Source of the DNA: Candidatus Lutibacillus vidarii
GTDB taxonomy: Bacteria; Actinomycetota; Actinomycetes; Actinomycetales; Dermatophilaceae
Assembly (NCBI GenBank): GCA_016717165.1
Contig: JADKGA010000002.1
Span: 1,550,001 to 1,614,000, forward strand
Length of the DNA stretch: 64,000 bases
Direction: 5' to 3'
The notes beneath the pieces were generated by a model. The model was given only the letters and a program-made list of their open reading frames with translations. It did no database searches and had not been told where the DNA came from. A program made the translations under genes and the position numbers. Positions 16,856 through 25,260 of this stretch are shown here, piece by piece. Position 1 is the first letter of the stretch, and every line of letters starts with the position of its first letter.

Positions 16856-17761
16856 TCAGGAGGCAACCCAGCGCATCGGGTCACCCCACCCGAGGTCTCC
16901 GACGCCAGCCTTGTCAAGAGCGAGTGCGACGAGAGTGCGCCGGTGGGCGGCGAACGTCAGGACGTGAGCGATCATCCCGCCGTATGTGAAGACCTCCGCC
17001 GGGTCGCAGAGCGCGTCGACGAAGGTCTCGTCCAGCTCTTCGGCGGCTACGACCCGACGGACCTCGGCGAGATACTTCGGCCCATCCACCGCCAGCCGTG
17101 CACGCAGAGAGAGCACGGACTCGTGGTCCTCCACCGACCAGTCGTAGTCGTACTGCCCGATCGCCGCATTCCACATCCCTAGCTGGCCCACGAGCCGGGA
17201 CAACAGCGAGCGGATCGACTGGACGTCGTCGTCCACGTCGAGCCCGATGCGGTCATCGAGTCGGTCATCGGGCAGGGTTGCGGCGCGCTCGATCATCTCG
17301 CCGACGAGCCACACATGGTGTTCGACCATCCTGGTGAGCAGATCCATCGCAGACACCTTTCGCTGGGCCGGCAGTCGGATGCCCGCCGGAGGGTGGAAGT
17401 GGATATGACTCGTCGACGGAAGGTGGATGCGCCCCGGCCGCCGCCGGAAGCTGCTCGGCGAAACACCGAAAGCTCGGCGGAAGGCGCGCGTGAACGCCTC
17501 GTTGGAGCCGTAACCCGCCCCCACCGCAATATCAAGCACCGTGTCGCGGGTCGTCACCAGCCGGTATGCCGCGCGTTCGAGCAGGATGCGCCGACGCAAA
17601 GTCGCGGGCGGTTCCCCCGCGACCGATGCGACGATGCGGTCGGCGTGGTAGCGCGAGAGGTGCAGGCGCGCCGCCAACGTCGCGGCGCTGGTACCGGGCT
17701 CGTCGAGGGTGTCGGCCAGGACGGCGACGAATGCGGCGAGGGTGTCGCTCGCGGTTGTCAT
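16856..17761 (-). CDS. AraC-type HTH / DinB-like fusion protein
   Basis: A 301-residue two-domain protein. The N-terminal ~100 residues are an AraC double helix-turn-helix (LAARLHLSRYHADRIVASVA, then the GYGSNEAFTRAFRRAFGVSP signature). After a linker, the C-terminal half is a DinB-like four-helix bundle beginning MDLLTRMVEHHVWLVGEMIE; such bundles bind metal through three histidines, though only some are evident here. The ATG at 17761 has a weak AGG upstream. The fusion resembles transcription regulators with a DinB sensor or thiol-transferase module; inducer and targets are unknown. Confidence 0.8.
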   Translation of the reverse strand: MTTASDTLAAFVAVLADTLDEPGTSAATLAARLHLSRYHADRIVASVAGEPPATLRRRILLERAAYRLVTTRDTVLDIAVGAGYGSNEAFTRAFRRAFGVSPSSFRRRPGRIHLPSTSHIHFHPPAGIRLPAQRKVSAMDLLTRMVEHHVWLVGEMIERAATLPDDRLDDRIGLDVDDDVQSIRSLLSRLVGQLGMWNAAIGQYDYDWSVEDHESVLSLRARLAVDGPKYLAEVRRVVAAEELDETFVDALCDPAEVFTYGGMIAHVLTFAAHRRTLVALALDKAGVGDLGWGDPMRWVAS

Positions 17762-17871
17762 ACCTGACATCGTGGCGGTGGGCCGGTCGACGCGCTTGAT
17801 CGCCCTTGCGCTTCCGGCTTCGCGGTACGGTCGAGGCGGACTTTGCGCCACGCCAGGAGACGGAGACCGCC

Positions 17872-18303
17872 GTGCGAGCCACGATCATGCTGTGCGACTA
17901 CGCAACCGTGGCTGACGGCAAGCTGTACATCAGCGGGGGCGGCTGGAGCGTGACGAATGCCCAGGTGCCCGCGTCAGCGGTCGCGGCGAAGTTCGAGGTG
18001 CCCTGGACCCAGGCCAACCAGCCGATCCGCATCGCCTTCCGGCTCATCGACGCCGACGGCGCGCCGGTCCTTCTCGCCGGGCCCCAAGGGCCACTCCCGG
18101 TCGGCGCCGAGGCGGTGCTGGAGGTGAGCCGGCCGTTGGGCGTGCCTGCCGGGACGCCGATCGACGCGCCGATGGCCTTTGGAGTCCCGCCCCTCAGCCT
18201 GGCGGCGGGTCGCCGGTTCGGCTGGGTCCTCGAAGTGGACGGTGAGACCCGCGAGGACTGGACCCTGACCTTCAGTACCCGCCCAGCCGGCGAGCACCCC
18301 TGA
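17872..18303 (+). CDS. DUF6941-type conserved protein
   Basis: A 143-residue cytoplasmic protein starting VRATIMLCDYATVADGKLY, a pattern of an actinobacterial family (DUF6941) with no known function. It is predicted to be mainly beta: alternating hydrophobic strands and a C-terminal WVLEVDGETREDWTLTFSTR. GTG at 17872 has GGAG upstream and matches the family start. It is divergent from the AraC-DinB gene. The 538-bp interval after it (18304-18841) contains no gene, only array B and a hexanucleotide repeat. Confidence 0.75.
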   Translation: MRATIMLCDYATVADGKLYISGGGWSVTNAQVPASAVAAKFEVPWTQANQPIRIAFRLIDADGAPVLLAGPQGPLPVGAEAVLEVSRPLGVPAGTPIDAPMAFGVPPLSLAAGRRFGWVLEVDGETREDWTLTFSTRPAGEHP

Positions 18304-18481
18304 GCCGCGCGGGTCGCGGTGCCGCGGGCGGCGGCGTTGGTGGGCCGAGTCGTACCCCGCCTGCCGCCCAGTCGGGTCAGCGTCAACCACCGGGACGATG
18401 GTCGCCGTTCAGGAGGCGCGCCGAGTGTCGCCACGACCCCTGGGGTGCGCATGCCACGTCGGACGGGAGGGCGTTGTCGGC

Positions 18482-18688
18482 CCCTATGCCGTGCACCACT
18501 GACTGAAGCAGTGGGCCTTTGCTCCAGCATGTGAAGCAATGGCCCGCTGCTCCCGGATACGAAGCAGTGGCCCTCTGCTCCCGGATACGAAGCAGAGGCC
18601 CTCTGCTCCCGGATACGAAGCAGAGGCCCTCTGCTCCCGAATGTGGAGCAGAGGGCCGTTGCGTCGAGGGGTGGAGCAGAGCATAGGG
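18482..18688. repeat. Array B of 28-bp hairpin units with inverted ends
   Basis: Seven contiguous 28-bp units between CCCTATGCCGTGCACC at the left and GGAGCAGAGCATAGGG at the right. Three successive units share GCTCC-CGGATAC-GAAGCA and differ only in the following ten bases. The last unit begins GCGTCGA, as in arrays A and C. Each unit can form a hairpin (GCTCC pairing with GRAGC). It lies between the convergent DUF6941 and rocD genes. Confidence 0.85.
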
Positions 18689-18747
18689 AGGCGAAGAGCC
18701 CTCACGGGACGGCCGAGGGCCGCCCGCCAGGCTGCCTCACCTCCCGC

Positions 18748-18789
18748 GTCAGCGTCAGCGTCAGCGTCAGCGTCAGCGTCAGCGTCAGC
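18748..18789. repeat. Hexanucleotide microsatellite (GTCAGC)7
   Basis: Seven perfect tandem GTCAGC units, then a degenerate GTCGGT. Non-coding, 53 bases from the rocD stop and 60 bases to the right of array B. Length variation between strains is likely. Confidence 0.95.
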
Positions 18790-18841
18790 GTCGGTCGACA
18801 AGCCCCGGACGCGGGCGGCCGGACCCGGTCAGGGCGAGGCG

Positions 18842-20065
18842 TCACCCCGCGTCAAGGGTGGCCCGCATCGCCTCGACCATGTGGTCGATGTCGGCCTCGG
18901 TGCAAACCAGTGGCGGGGCGAGCCGGATCGTCGAGCCATGGGTGTCCTTGGCCAGGACACCGCGGCGCGCCATACCCTCGCACAACCGGCGACCGGTCAT
19001 CAGCGAGGTGTCGACGTCGACCCCGGCCCACAGCCCACGCTGGCGGATCCCGACGACGCCGTGCCCCTCGAGGGTGCGCAGAGCCGTGTGGAGCTCCTCA
19101 CCGAGCCGCCGGGCCCGCTCCTGGAACTCCCCGGTCTTGAGCATCAGGACGACCTCGTGCCCGATCGCGCAGGCCAGCGGGTTGCCGCCGAAGGTGGACC
19201 CGTGCGAGCCGGGCGTGATGACGTCCATGACGTCGTGGTTCGCGGCGATCGCCGAGACGGGCATGATGCCGCCGCCGAGGGCCTTCCCCATGACCCAGAT
19301 GTCCGGGACGACGAGCTCGTGGTCGCACGCGAAGGTCTTCCCCGTGCGGGCGAGACCGGACTGGATCTCGTCAGCAACCATGAGGACGCCGTGCCGCGTA
19401 CAGATCTCCCGAACCGCTGTGAGATAGCCGTCCGGCGGGATGACGACCCCGCCCTCACCCTGGATGGGCTCGAGCAGGACCGCGACGGTGTGCTCGGTGA
19501 TGGCGGCCTCGACGGCCGCGGCGTCGCCATACGGGACGATCGTGAAGCCGGGCGTGAACGGCGAGTAGCCCTCCCGCGCAACCGGGTCCGTCGAGAAGCC
19601 GACGATGGTCGTCGTCCGACCGTGGAAGTTGCCGTCCATGACGACGATATTGGCCCGCTCCGGGTCGACCTTCTTGACCTGGATGCCCCACTTGCGGCTC
19701 ACCTTGATGGCGGTCTCGACGGCCTCGGCACCGGAGTTCATCGGGAGGATCATGTCCTTGCCGGTGAGCTCGGCCAGCTCGCGGGCAAACTCCCCGAGCC
19801 GGTCGTGGAAGAACGCACGGCTCGTCAGCGTCAGGGTGGCGAGCTGCTCCTGCGCGCGCGCCACCAGCCGCGGGTGGGAGTGGCCGAAGTTGAGCGCCGA
19901 GTACCCGGAGAGGCAGTCGAAGTACTCCCGTCCCTCGACATCCCACACCCAGGCACCCTCGCCGCGGTCGAGCACGACCTCGAGCGGGTGATAGTTGTGG
20001 GCGGCGTACCGCTCGACCACCGCGATGTGGTCGGTCGTGGACATCGAGACCGCTGTAGCGGGCAT
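18842..20065 (-). CDS. rocD: Ornithine--oxo-acid aminotransferase
   Basis: Class III PLP aminotransferase, 407 residues, converting ornithine and 2-oxoglutarate to glutamate semialdehyde and glutamate. RocD-like features are the N-terminal AAHNYHPLEVVLDRGEGAWV, SGAEAVETAIKVSRKWG, the cofactor aspartate in MVADEIQSGLARTG, and the Schiff-base lysine in VMGKALGGGIMP. GGAGGAAGG precedes the ATG. The usual partner (dimethylarginine/arginine hydrolase or rocA) is not adjacent; it is divergent from an amidohydrolase across 190 bases with no obvious operator. It probably serves arginine/ornithine catabolism or proline supply. Confidence 0.93.
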   Translation of the reverse strand: MPATAVSMSTTDHIAVVERYAAHNYHPLEVVLDRGEGAWVWDVEGREYFDCLSGYSALNFGHSHPRLVARAQEQLATLTLTSRAFFHDRLGEFARELAELTGKDMILPMNSGAEAVETAIKVSRKWGIQVKKVDPERANIVVMDGNFHGRTTTIVGFSTDPVAREGYSPFTPGFTIVPYGDAAAVEAAITEHTVAVLLEPIQGEGGVVIPPDGYLTAVREICTRHGVLMVADEIQSGLARTGKTFACDHELVVPDIWVMGKALGGGIMPVSAIAANHDVMDVITPGSHGSTFGGNPLACAIGHEVVLMLKTGEFQERARRLGEELHTALRTLEGHGVVGIRQRGLWAGVDVDTSLMTGRRLCEGMARRGVLAKDTHGSTIRLAPPLVCTEADIDHMVEAMRATLDAG

Positions 20066-20255
20066 GTCGACTTGCCTTCCTCCGGACGCTGCCGGTGCCG
20101 TTGGCCCGCGGCAGCGCCGGTGGGCGCGACCGCGGGCTCCTCCCGGCTACGGTACAGCCCCACCGGGCGAGCCACGCGAGGCGGTAGCGTGTTCGCGTCC
20201 CGATGACGGGCCCTGTGCCGGGGCCCGTCACCCGCTCGGGAAGGAAACGCCCGAA

Positions 20256-21881
20256 ATGACCGAACGCCGGCCAGACGACACCGCCGCAGCCCCCGCCGTG
20301 GGTGCGGACCTGCTCCTGCGCCGAGTCCGTCTGGTCCCGCTCGACGGTATGCCGACCCCGTCCGTTGAGACCGACGTCCTCATCCGGACCGGCCGGATCA
20401 CCGCGGTCGGGCCAGGCCTGGACCGCAGCGGTCACGGCCTCCGCGGCGGTCCTGGCGGCCGGTCCGACCTGCGCGGCTCGGACCTCGAGGTCTACGACGG
20501 CGCGGGCCGGTTCGTCATCCCGGGCCTGTGGGACCACCACGTCCATCTCGTCCAGTGGGCGCTCACCGCCTCGAGGCTCGACCTCAGCGGCACGTCGAGC
20601 GCGTCGGCCGTCCTCGACCGGGTTGCCGGGCACCTGCGCACTCTCGGGCCGGGCTCGGAGCTGGTCCAGGGGTACGGCTATCGAAGCGCGGCCTGGCCCG
20701 AGCGCCCGAGCGTCGCTCAGCTCGACACGGTCACCGGCAGCCGCCCGGTCGTCCTCGTCAGCGGCGACGCCCACAACGGCTGGCTCAACTCGGCCGCCTT
20801 CACCCTCCTCGGGGTCCCCCGGGTCGAGGGGCCGCTGGAGGAGGACGACTGGTTCCCCATCTACGGGCGGCTTCAGGACCTGCCGGGGGCGGCCGGGGCC
20901 GCGGCGGCGGCATACCGGCGGGAGGTGCGGCGAGCCCACGCGAAGGGGATCGTCGGGGTGACCGACCTGGAGTTCGACCGCGGCCACATCCAGTGGCCGC
21001 GCCGGATCGCCGCAGGCATCGACACCCTGAAGGTGCGCGTCGGTGCCTACGCCGAGGAGCTCGACGACATCCTCGCCGCGCGGCTGCGGACCGGGGACCC
21101 GCTCCCCGGTGGCGGCGGGATGGCGGTCATGGGTCCGCTGAAGATCATCTCGGACGGCTCGGTCAACACGCGGACGGCATACTGCTGTCATCCGTATGCC
21201 GATACGAGTAACGACATGGACCGCGGTCCGGACGCGCGCGGCGGCTACGGACGCCAGCTCACTCCCCCGGAGGTTCTGAGCGAGCTGCTCACCCGGGCGC
21301 ACGCCAACGGCCTCTCGGCCGCCGTGCACGCGATCGGGGACGCCGCGAACCGGGACGCGGTCGAGGCCTTCGCGGCCACCGGGGCGCGGGGCACGATCGA
21401 GCACGCTCAGCTGCTCCAGTGCGAGGACATCCCCAGGATGGCCGCGCTGGGCGTGGCGGCGAGCGTCCAGCCGGCGCACCTGCTCGACGACCGGGATATC
21501 ACCGAACGGCTGTGGGCGGGCCGATGCGACCGGGCGTACCCCTTCCGCTGGCTGCTCGATGCCGGGGTCGAGCTGCGGTTCGGTTCGGACGCGCCGGTCG
21601 CGCCCCTGGACCCGTGGCTGGCCATGGCCGCCGCGGTGCATCGCAGCGCCGACGAGCGTCCACCGTGGCACGGCGAGCAGGCCCTGAGCGTCGCTGAGGC
21701 CCTGCGCAGCAGCGTCGACGGCATCCTCGCCGTGGCTCCCGGCGGGCCCGGTGACCTCGTCCTGCTCGACGAGGACCCGCTCGCCGGCGCCGGCTCCTTG
21801 CCCACAGGAACGCTCGCAGCGCGGCTGCGGGCGACGCCGGTGGCGGCAACCGTCGTCGCCGGTCGGGTCGTCCACGGGTGA
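20256..21881 (+). CDS. Amidohydrolase family protein (YtcJ-like)
   Basis: A 541-residue metal-dependent hydrolase of the amidohydrolase 3 group. The metal-binding HHVHLVQW follows GLWD at about residue 92, a second histidine is in VHAIGDAANRDAVEAF, another lies in IEHAQLL, and the catalytic aspartate is in LRFGSDAPVAPLDPW. The substrate (often an N-acyl or formyl amide) is unknown. AAGGAAA lies about nine bases upstream of the ATG. The start region is open in frame far upstream, but that stretch is antisense to rocD. The stop is 44 bases before the vapB start. Confidence 0.88.
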   Translation: MTERRPDDTAAAPAVGADLLLRRVRLVPLDGMPTPSVETDVLIRTGRITAVGPGLDRSGHGLRGGPGGRSDLRGSDLEVYDGAGRFVIPGLWDHHVHLVQWALTASRLDLSGTSSASAVLDRVAGHLRTLGPGSELVQGYGYRSAAWPERPSVAQLDTVTGSRPVVLVSGDAHNGWLNSAAFTLLGVPRVEGPLEEDDWFPIYGRLQDLPGAAGAAAAAYRREVRRAHAKGIVGVTDLEFDRGHIQWPRRIAAGIDTLKVRVGAYAEELDDILAARLRTGDPLPGGGGMAVMGPLKIISDGSVNTRTAYCCHPYADTSNDMDRGPDARGGYGRQLTPPEVLSELLTRAHANGLSAAVHAIGDAANRDAVEAFAATGARGTIEHAQLLQCEDIPRMAALGVAASVQPAHLLDDRDITERLWAGRCDRAYPFRWLLDAGVELRFGSDAPVAPLDPWLAMAAAVHRSADERPPWHGEQALSVAEALRSSVDGILAVAPGGPGDLVLLDEDPLAGAGSLPTGTLAARLRATPVAATVVAGRVVHG

Positions 21882-21893
21882 GCGGAGGCGCGT

Positions 21894-21909
21894 GATATCG
21901 TCTGATATC
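21894..21909. promoter_or_regulatory. Putative VapBC operator
   Basis: GATATC at 21894-21899 and again at 21904-21909, separated by four bases. Each half is itself a palindrome, so the site has two-fold symmetry suited to a ribbon-helix-helix antitoxin. It ends four bases before the AGGAGGT ribosome site of the antitoxin gene, in an AT-rich stretch unusual for this window. Confidence 0.6.
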
Positions 21910-21925
21910 TATCAGGAGGTGGACC

Positions 21926-22147
21926 GTGCCGGATGTGCTGATTCGCAACTTCCCCGCCGACGACCTCACCCTGCTCGATGAGCAGGCTGCCCGGATGGGC
22001 ATCTCACGGACCGAGTACCTGCGTCGGCACCTTCATCGTGAAGCGCGTCGCACGGCAGGCTCGGTGACCGTCGGCGACCTTCGCGCGGTGGCCGAGCTGT
22101 TGCCCGACCTCGCCGACGACACGATCATGTCCGATGCCTGGTCATGA
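21926..22147 (+). CDS. vapB: VapB/FitA-type ribbon-helix-helix antitoxin
   Basis: A 73-residue antitoxin: the N-terminal half (VLIRNFPADDLTLLDEQAAR, then SRTEYLRRHLHREAR) is a ribbon-helix-helix DNA-binding fold, and the acidic C-terminal tail ending DDTIMSDAWS should wrap around the toxin. GTG at 21926 is preceded by a strong AGGAGGT at five bases. Its stop overlaps the toxin start (ATGA). Type II antitoxins repress their own operon; a palindromic site lies just upstream. Confidence 0.9.
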   Translation: MPDVLIRNFPADDLTLLDEQAARMGISRTEYLRRHLHREARRTAGSVTVGDLRAVAELLPDLADDTIMSDAWS

Positions 22148-22554
22148 GCACGTCCTGGCTGGTCGACAAGTCCGCGCTCGTTCGCCTGGGCTCGAGCCCC
22201 GACGCTGAGGAGTGGGCGAACCGGATCGAGCGCGGACTCGTTGCCATCAGCACCGTCACCCTGCTCGAAGCGGGCTTCTCCGCCAGGTCAGCAGTCGAGC
22301 TGTCCCGGGCCTTGGGCTCAGCACCATTGGCCGCGATGCCGGTGGAGTACCTCAGCCCCGCCGCCGAGGACCGTGCGGTCGACGTGCAACGCCTCCTGGC
22401 CGAGCACGGGCACCATCGCGGGCCGTCCATTCCCGACCTGCTGATCGCCGCCGCGGCCGAAGTGAGCCGGCGAACCGTGCTTCACCTGGACAAGGACTTT
22501 GACCTCATCGCCGAGCTCACTGCCCAACCCGTCGAACGCCTCCGCACCGAGTAG
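22144..22554 (+). CDS. vapC: VapC-type PIN-domain ribonuclease toxin
   Basis: A 136-residue PIN-domain protein. The acidic metal-binding residues expected for a VapC ribonuclease are present: Asp8 in WLVDKSALVRL, Glu42 in LLEAGFSA, Asp98 in SIPDLLIAAAAE, and Asp116/Asp118 in HLDKDFDLIA. Such toxins cut tRNA or rRNA when the antitoxin is lost. It starts within the vapB stop, so the proteins are made together, and a 14-bp terminator hairpin follows. The target RNA cannot be predicted. Confidence 0.92.
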   Translation: MSTSWLVDKSALVRLGSSPDAEEWANRIERGLVAISTVTLLEAGFSARSAVELSRALGSAPLAAMPVEYLSPAAEDRAVDVQRLLAEHGHHRGPSIPDLLIAAAAEVSRRTVLHLDKDFDLIAELTAQPVERLRTE

Positions 22555-22595
22555 ACCGTCCACTCGAGGCGCACAACCGGCCGCAGGGTGAGACG

Positions 22596-22625
22596 CCGAG
22601 AGGCGCCCCTGGGGGCGCCTCTCGG
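22596..22625. terminator. Perfect 14-bp terminator hairpin
   Basis: CCGAGAGGCGCCCC, a TG loop, then GGGGCGCCTCTCGG. It stands 42 bases after vapC and 17 bases from the 3' end of tRNA-Asn on the other strand, so it may stop both transcripts. Confidence 0.85.
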
Positions 22626-22641
22626 ATGGGGGTGCTGGTGG

Positions 22642-22714
22642 CTCCCCCGGTTGGACTCGAACCAACAACCTACCGGTTAACAGCCGGTTGCTCTGCCAGT
22701 TGAGCTACGGAGGA
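22642..22714 (-). tRNA. tRNA-Asn (GTT)
   Basis: The minus-strand cloverleaf is complete: acceptor TCCTCCG pairing with CGGGGGA (one T-G wobble), discriminator G, D-arm GCTC/GAGC, anticodon loop CTGTTAA with anticodon GTT at 22679-22681, and T-arm around GGTTCGAGTCC. The 3' CCA is not encoded. It stands alone between the vapC terminator and the small gene at 22767. Confidence 0.96.
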
Positions 22715-22766
22715 TCGGCAGCCGGAACTCTACCAAGAGCGCCGCGCGATACCGAATCAGGCCCGG

Positions 22767-23288
22767 TCACGGCAGCGGCATACCGACCTGTTCGCGAAGG
22801 TACGCACGGACCCGCCACACCTGGTCGGCCACCTCCGGGTCGTCGGGCCGGGCGAACCGGCCGAGGACCACCTGGTCGAGCAGCTCCCCGGTCGCGAGGT
22901 TGCGCCGGATCGCGACCCGGCCGGAGCGCCGGTCGCCGAGGTCGAGGGGGTAGGTGAGCACGGCGCTGGCCTGGACCCGCTCACGCACCACGGTGAGCAG
23001 GCGTTCGGCGTCGTCAAGCGCCCACTGCGCCGGCCGGGCGCCGTCCACCCAGGTGACGACCAGCCTGGCCGCCTCGCGGCTCCACGACGCACCGTCGACG
23101 TGATGCCAAGGCCGCTCCCAGCCGTCCTCCCCGGTGAGCACCAGCCGGTATGTCGTTGCGACGACCCAGCCGTCATGGCCGCTCGGCACGGCGGCGGCGA
23201 GGACCTTCTCGCCACGCCCGAGCGCGACGCCCTGTAGTGCCTCGTCCGGGATCTCGGTGCGATGCCTGCTCCAGCGCGCCACGCTCAC
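22767..23288 (-). CDS. Conserved actinobacterial protein downstream of dnaG
   Basis: A 173-residue cytoplasmic protein of unknown function, found next to dnaG in several actinobacteria. Visible features are an opening VARWSRHRTEIPDEALQGVA, a beta-rich middle (GWVVATTYRLVLTGEDG) resembling a pleckstrin-like bacterial fold, and a C-terminal helix ending REQVGMPLP. Its GTG start overlaps the dnaG stop (GTGA), so it is coupled to dnaG translation. No signal peptide or membrane segment is seen. I do not recognise a named domain with confidence. Confidence 0.75.
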   Translation of the reverse strand: MSVARWSRHRTEIPDEALQGVALGRGEKVLAAAVPSGHDGWVVATTYRLVLTGEDGWERPWHHVDGASWSREAARLVVTWVDGARPAQWALDDAERLLTVVRERVQASAVLTYPLDLGDRRSGRVAIRRNLATGELLDQVVLGRFARPDDPEVADQVWRVRAYLREQVGMPLP

Positions 23289-25213
23289 CCGCCTGCTCGG
23301 GCCCGAAGGTCGGCGAGCTCGCGCTGGAGCAGCTGCAGCTCGCGGGCCACCTGGCGCTGCCGATCCGGGTCGGGCTGCTCCGCGGAGTCGAGCCGGCGCA
23401 GCGCGCTCATCGCGTCAGCCACGCGGGCCTGCAGGCCGGACTCGATGACCCGGGCCAGCAGCCCGTCGACATACCGACGGTCGGGAGCGCCACTGACCGG
23501 GTCCATCTGGACCGGCAGCCCCGCGACCGCGAGCTCACCGACGAGGGGCTGCAGGCCGTCCGGAACCGCGGCAGACACCGACGCCACCCAGGCGCTGAGC
23601 GGGGCGTCGGACTGCGGGCCTCCGAGCTGCTGCGCCGCCGCGACGACGGCGCGATGTGCGGGCGCCCGGAAGGCCAGCGCGTCGAGCGCGACGAAAGCCG
23701 GCCCGTCGACGAGCTCGGGGTACTGGAGGATGCACTGGAGCAGCTGGCGCTCGGCCTGGACGACGGGATCGCGCAGGTCCGGCGGCGGGATCTCGGCGGC
23801 CCCGTCCTCGACGTGGTCGAGGTCGTCGGGCGGGGCGGCCGACGGCCTCTCGGGCGGGGGGTTCTTGGCCGCCCGCGCCACTTCCGAGGCCACCTGCTCG
23901 ACCTCGACCCCGAGCCAGCCGGCGACCGTGCGGACGTACTCCGGTCGCAGCGACCGGTCGCGGATCGAGGCGATGATCGGCGCGGCGGCCCGGATGCCGC
24001 TCACCCGGCCCTCGGCGGTGCCGAGGTCGAAGCGCCGGATCGTCGTGCGGACGGCGAACTCGAACATCGGCACGGCATCCTCGACCAGAGCCCGGACGGC
24101 GAGCTCTCCCGAGGACAACCGCAGGTCACAGGGGTCCTGGCCACCGGGTGCGACGGCGACATACGACTGGGCGGCCCACCGCTGGTCATCGGCGAAGGCG
24201 CGCATCGCCGCCTTCTGGCCGGCCGCGTCGCCGTCGAAGGTGAAGACGACCTTGCCCGGCGCGAGCTCGGCCTCGTCGCGGATCAGCCGGCGGAGCACCT
24301 TGACGTGCTCGGCGCCGAAGGCCGTGCCGCACGTCGCGACGGCGGTCCCGACGCCGGAGAGGTGGCACGCCATGACGTCGGTGTACCCCTCGACGATGAC
24401 GGCGAGCCGGTCCTTGGCGATGGCCTTCTTCGCCAGGTCGAGGCCGTAAAGGACCGAGGTCTTCTTGTAGATCGGGGTCTCCGACGTGTTGAGGTACTTC
24501 GCCTCGATCCGGTCGTCGTCATAGAGGCGCCGGGCGCCGAAGCCGACCGTGTCGCCGGTGATATCGCGGATCGGCCAGACGAGCCGGCCGCGGAACCGGT
24601 CGAAGAGGCCGAACCGGCCCCGACCGGCCAGGCCGGCGGTGACGATCTCGTCCTCGCTGAACCCCTTGCTGCGTAGATGGGCGGCCAGCGCCTCACCGGC
24701 CTTCGGGGCGTACCCGACGCCGAACTGCTTGGCCACCGCGCTGTCGAAGCCCCGGGAGCGCATGAAGTCCCTCGCGGCTCGGGCCTCGGCGCCCGACAGC
24801 AGCTCCGCGCCATAGAACTCCGCCGTCACGCGGTTCGCCTCGACCAGCCGGGCCCGCCGGCCCTGCCCGAGCCCGTCGTCGCGGGCGCCCTTGCCGCCGG
24901 GGCCGGTCTCGTCATACCTCAGCTGGATGCCGAGCTTGCCGGCGAGCCGTTCGACGGCCTCGGCGAAGGACAGATGCTCGACCTTCTGGACGAAGGAGAT
25001 GACGTCGCCGCCCTCGCTGCAGCCGAAGCAGTGCCACACCCCGAGCGCGGGGCGGATGGTGAAGGACGGGGTCTTCTCCTCGTGGAAGGGGCACAGCCCC
25101 TTGAGCGACCCGGGGCCGGCCGAGCGCAGCGAGACGTGCTCGCGGACGACGTCCTCGATCGAGGAGCGGTCCTTGACCGCGGCGAGGTCGTCGGCGTTGA
25201 TCCGTCCGGCCAT
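23285..25213 (-). CDS. dnaG: DNA primase
   Basis: Makes RNA primers for chromosome replication. Domains in order: an N-terminal zinc finger (Cys41-x2-His44, then HCFGC near residue 61-65), the catalytic core with TOPRIM motifs VIVEGYTDVMA and FTFDGDAAGQKAAM, and a C-terminal helicase-interaction region. At 642 residues it has actinobacterial length. GAGGAGGTG precedes the ATG at 25213. The order ydeI-like, dgt, dnaG, small gene on one strand is a replication/nucleotide cluster common in the phylum; dgt ends 47 bases before dnaG begins. Confidence 0.96.
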   Translation of the reverse strand: MAGRINADDLAAVKDRSSIEDVVREHVSLRSAGPGSLKGLCPFHEEKTPSFTIRPALGVWHCFGCSEGGDVISFVQKVEHLSFAEAVERLAGKLGIQLRYDETGPGGKGARDDGLGQGRRARLVEANRVTAEFYGAELLSGAEARAARDFMRSRGFDSAVAKQFGVGYAPKAGEALAAHLRSKGFSEDEIVTAGLAGRGRFGLFDRFRGRLVWPIRDITGDTVGFGARRLYDDDRIEAKYLNTSETPIYKKTSVLYGLDLAKKAIAKDRLAVIVEGYTDVMACHLSGVGTAVATCGTAFGAEHVKVLRRLIRDEAELAPGKVVFTFDGDAAGQKAAMRAFADDQRWAAQSYVAVAPGGQDPCDLRLSSGELAVRALVEDAVPMFEFAVRTTIRRFDLGTAEGRVSGIRAAAPIIASIRDRSLRPEYVRTVAGWLGVEVEQVASEVARAAKNPPPERPSAAPPDDLDHVEDGAAEIPPPDLRDPVVQAERQLLQCILQYPELVDGPAFVALDALAFRAPAHRAVVAAAQQLGGPQSDAPLSAWVASVSAAVPDGLQPLVGELAVAGLPVQMDPVSGAPDRRYVDGLLARVIESGLQARVADAMSALRRLDSAEQPDPDRQRQVARELQLLQRELADLRARAGG

Positions 25214-25260
25214 GTCACCTCCTCGGGTCGTCGCTGCCCGCAGTCTAGGAGCCTGGACCG

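Noticed and set aside
19455..21875. 806-codon minus-strand open frame across rocD and the amidohydrolase
   Set aside because: Both strands are explained by well-supported enzymes; the frame has no recognisable motif and an amino-acid composition typical of antisense GC-rich DNA.
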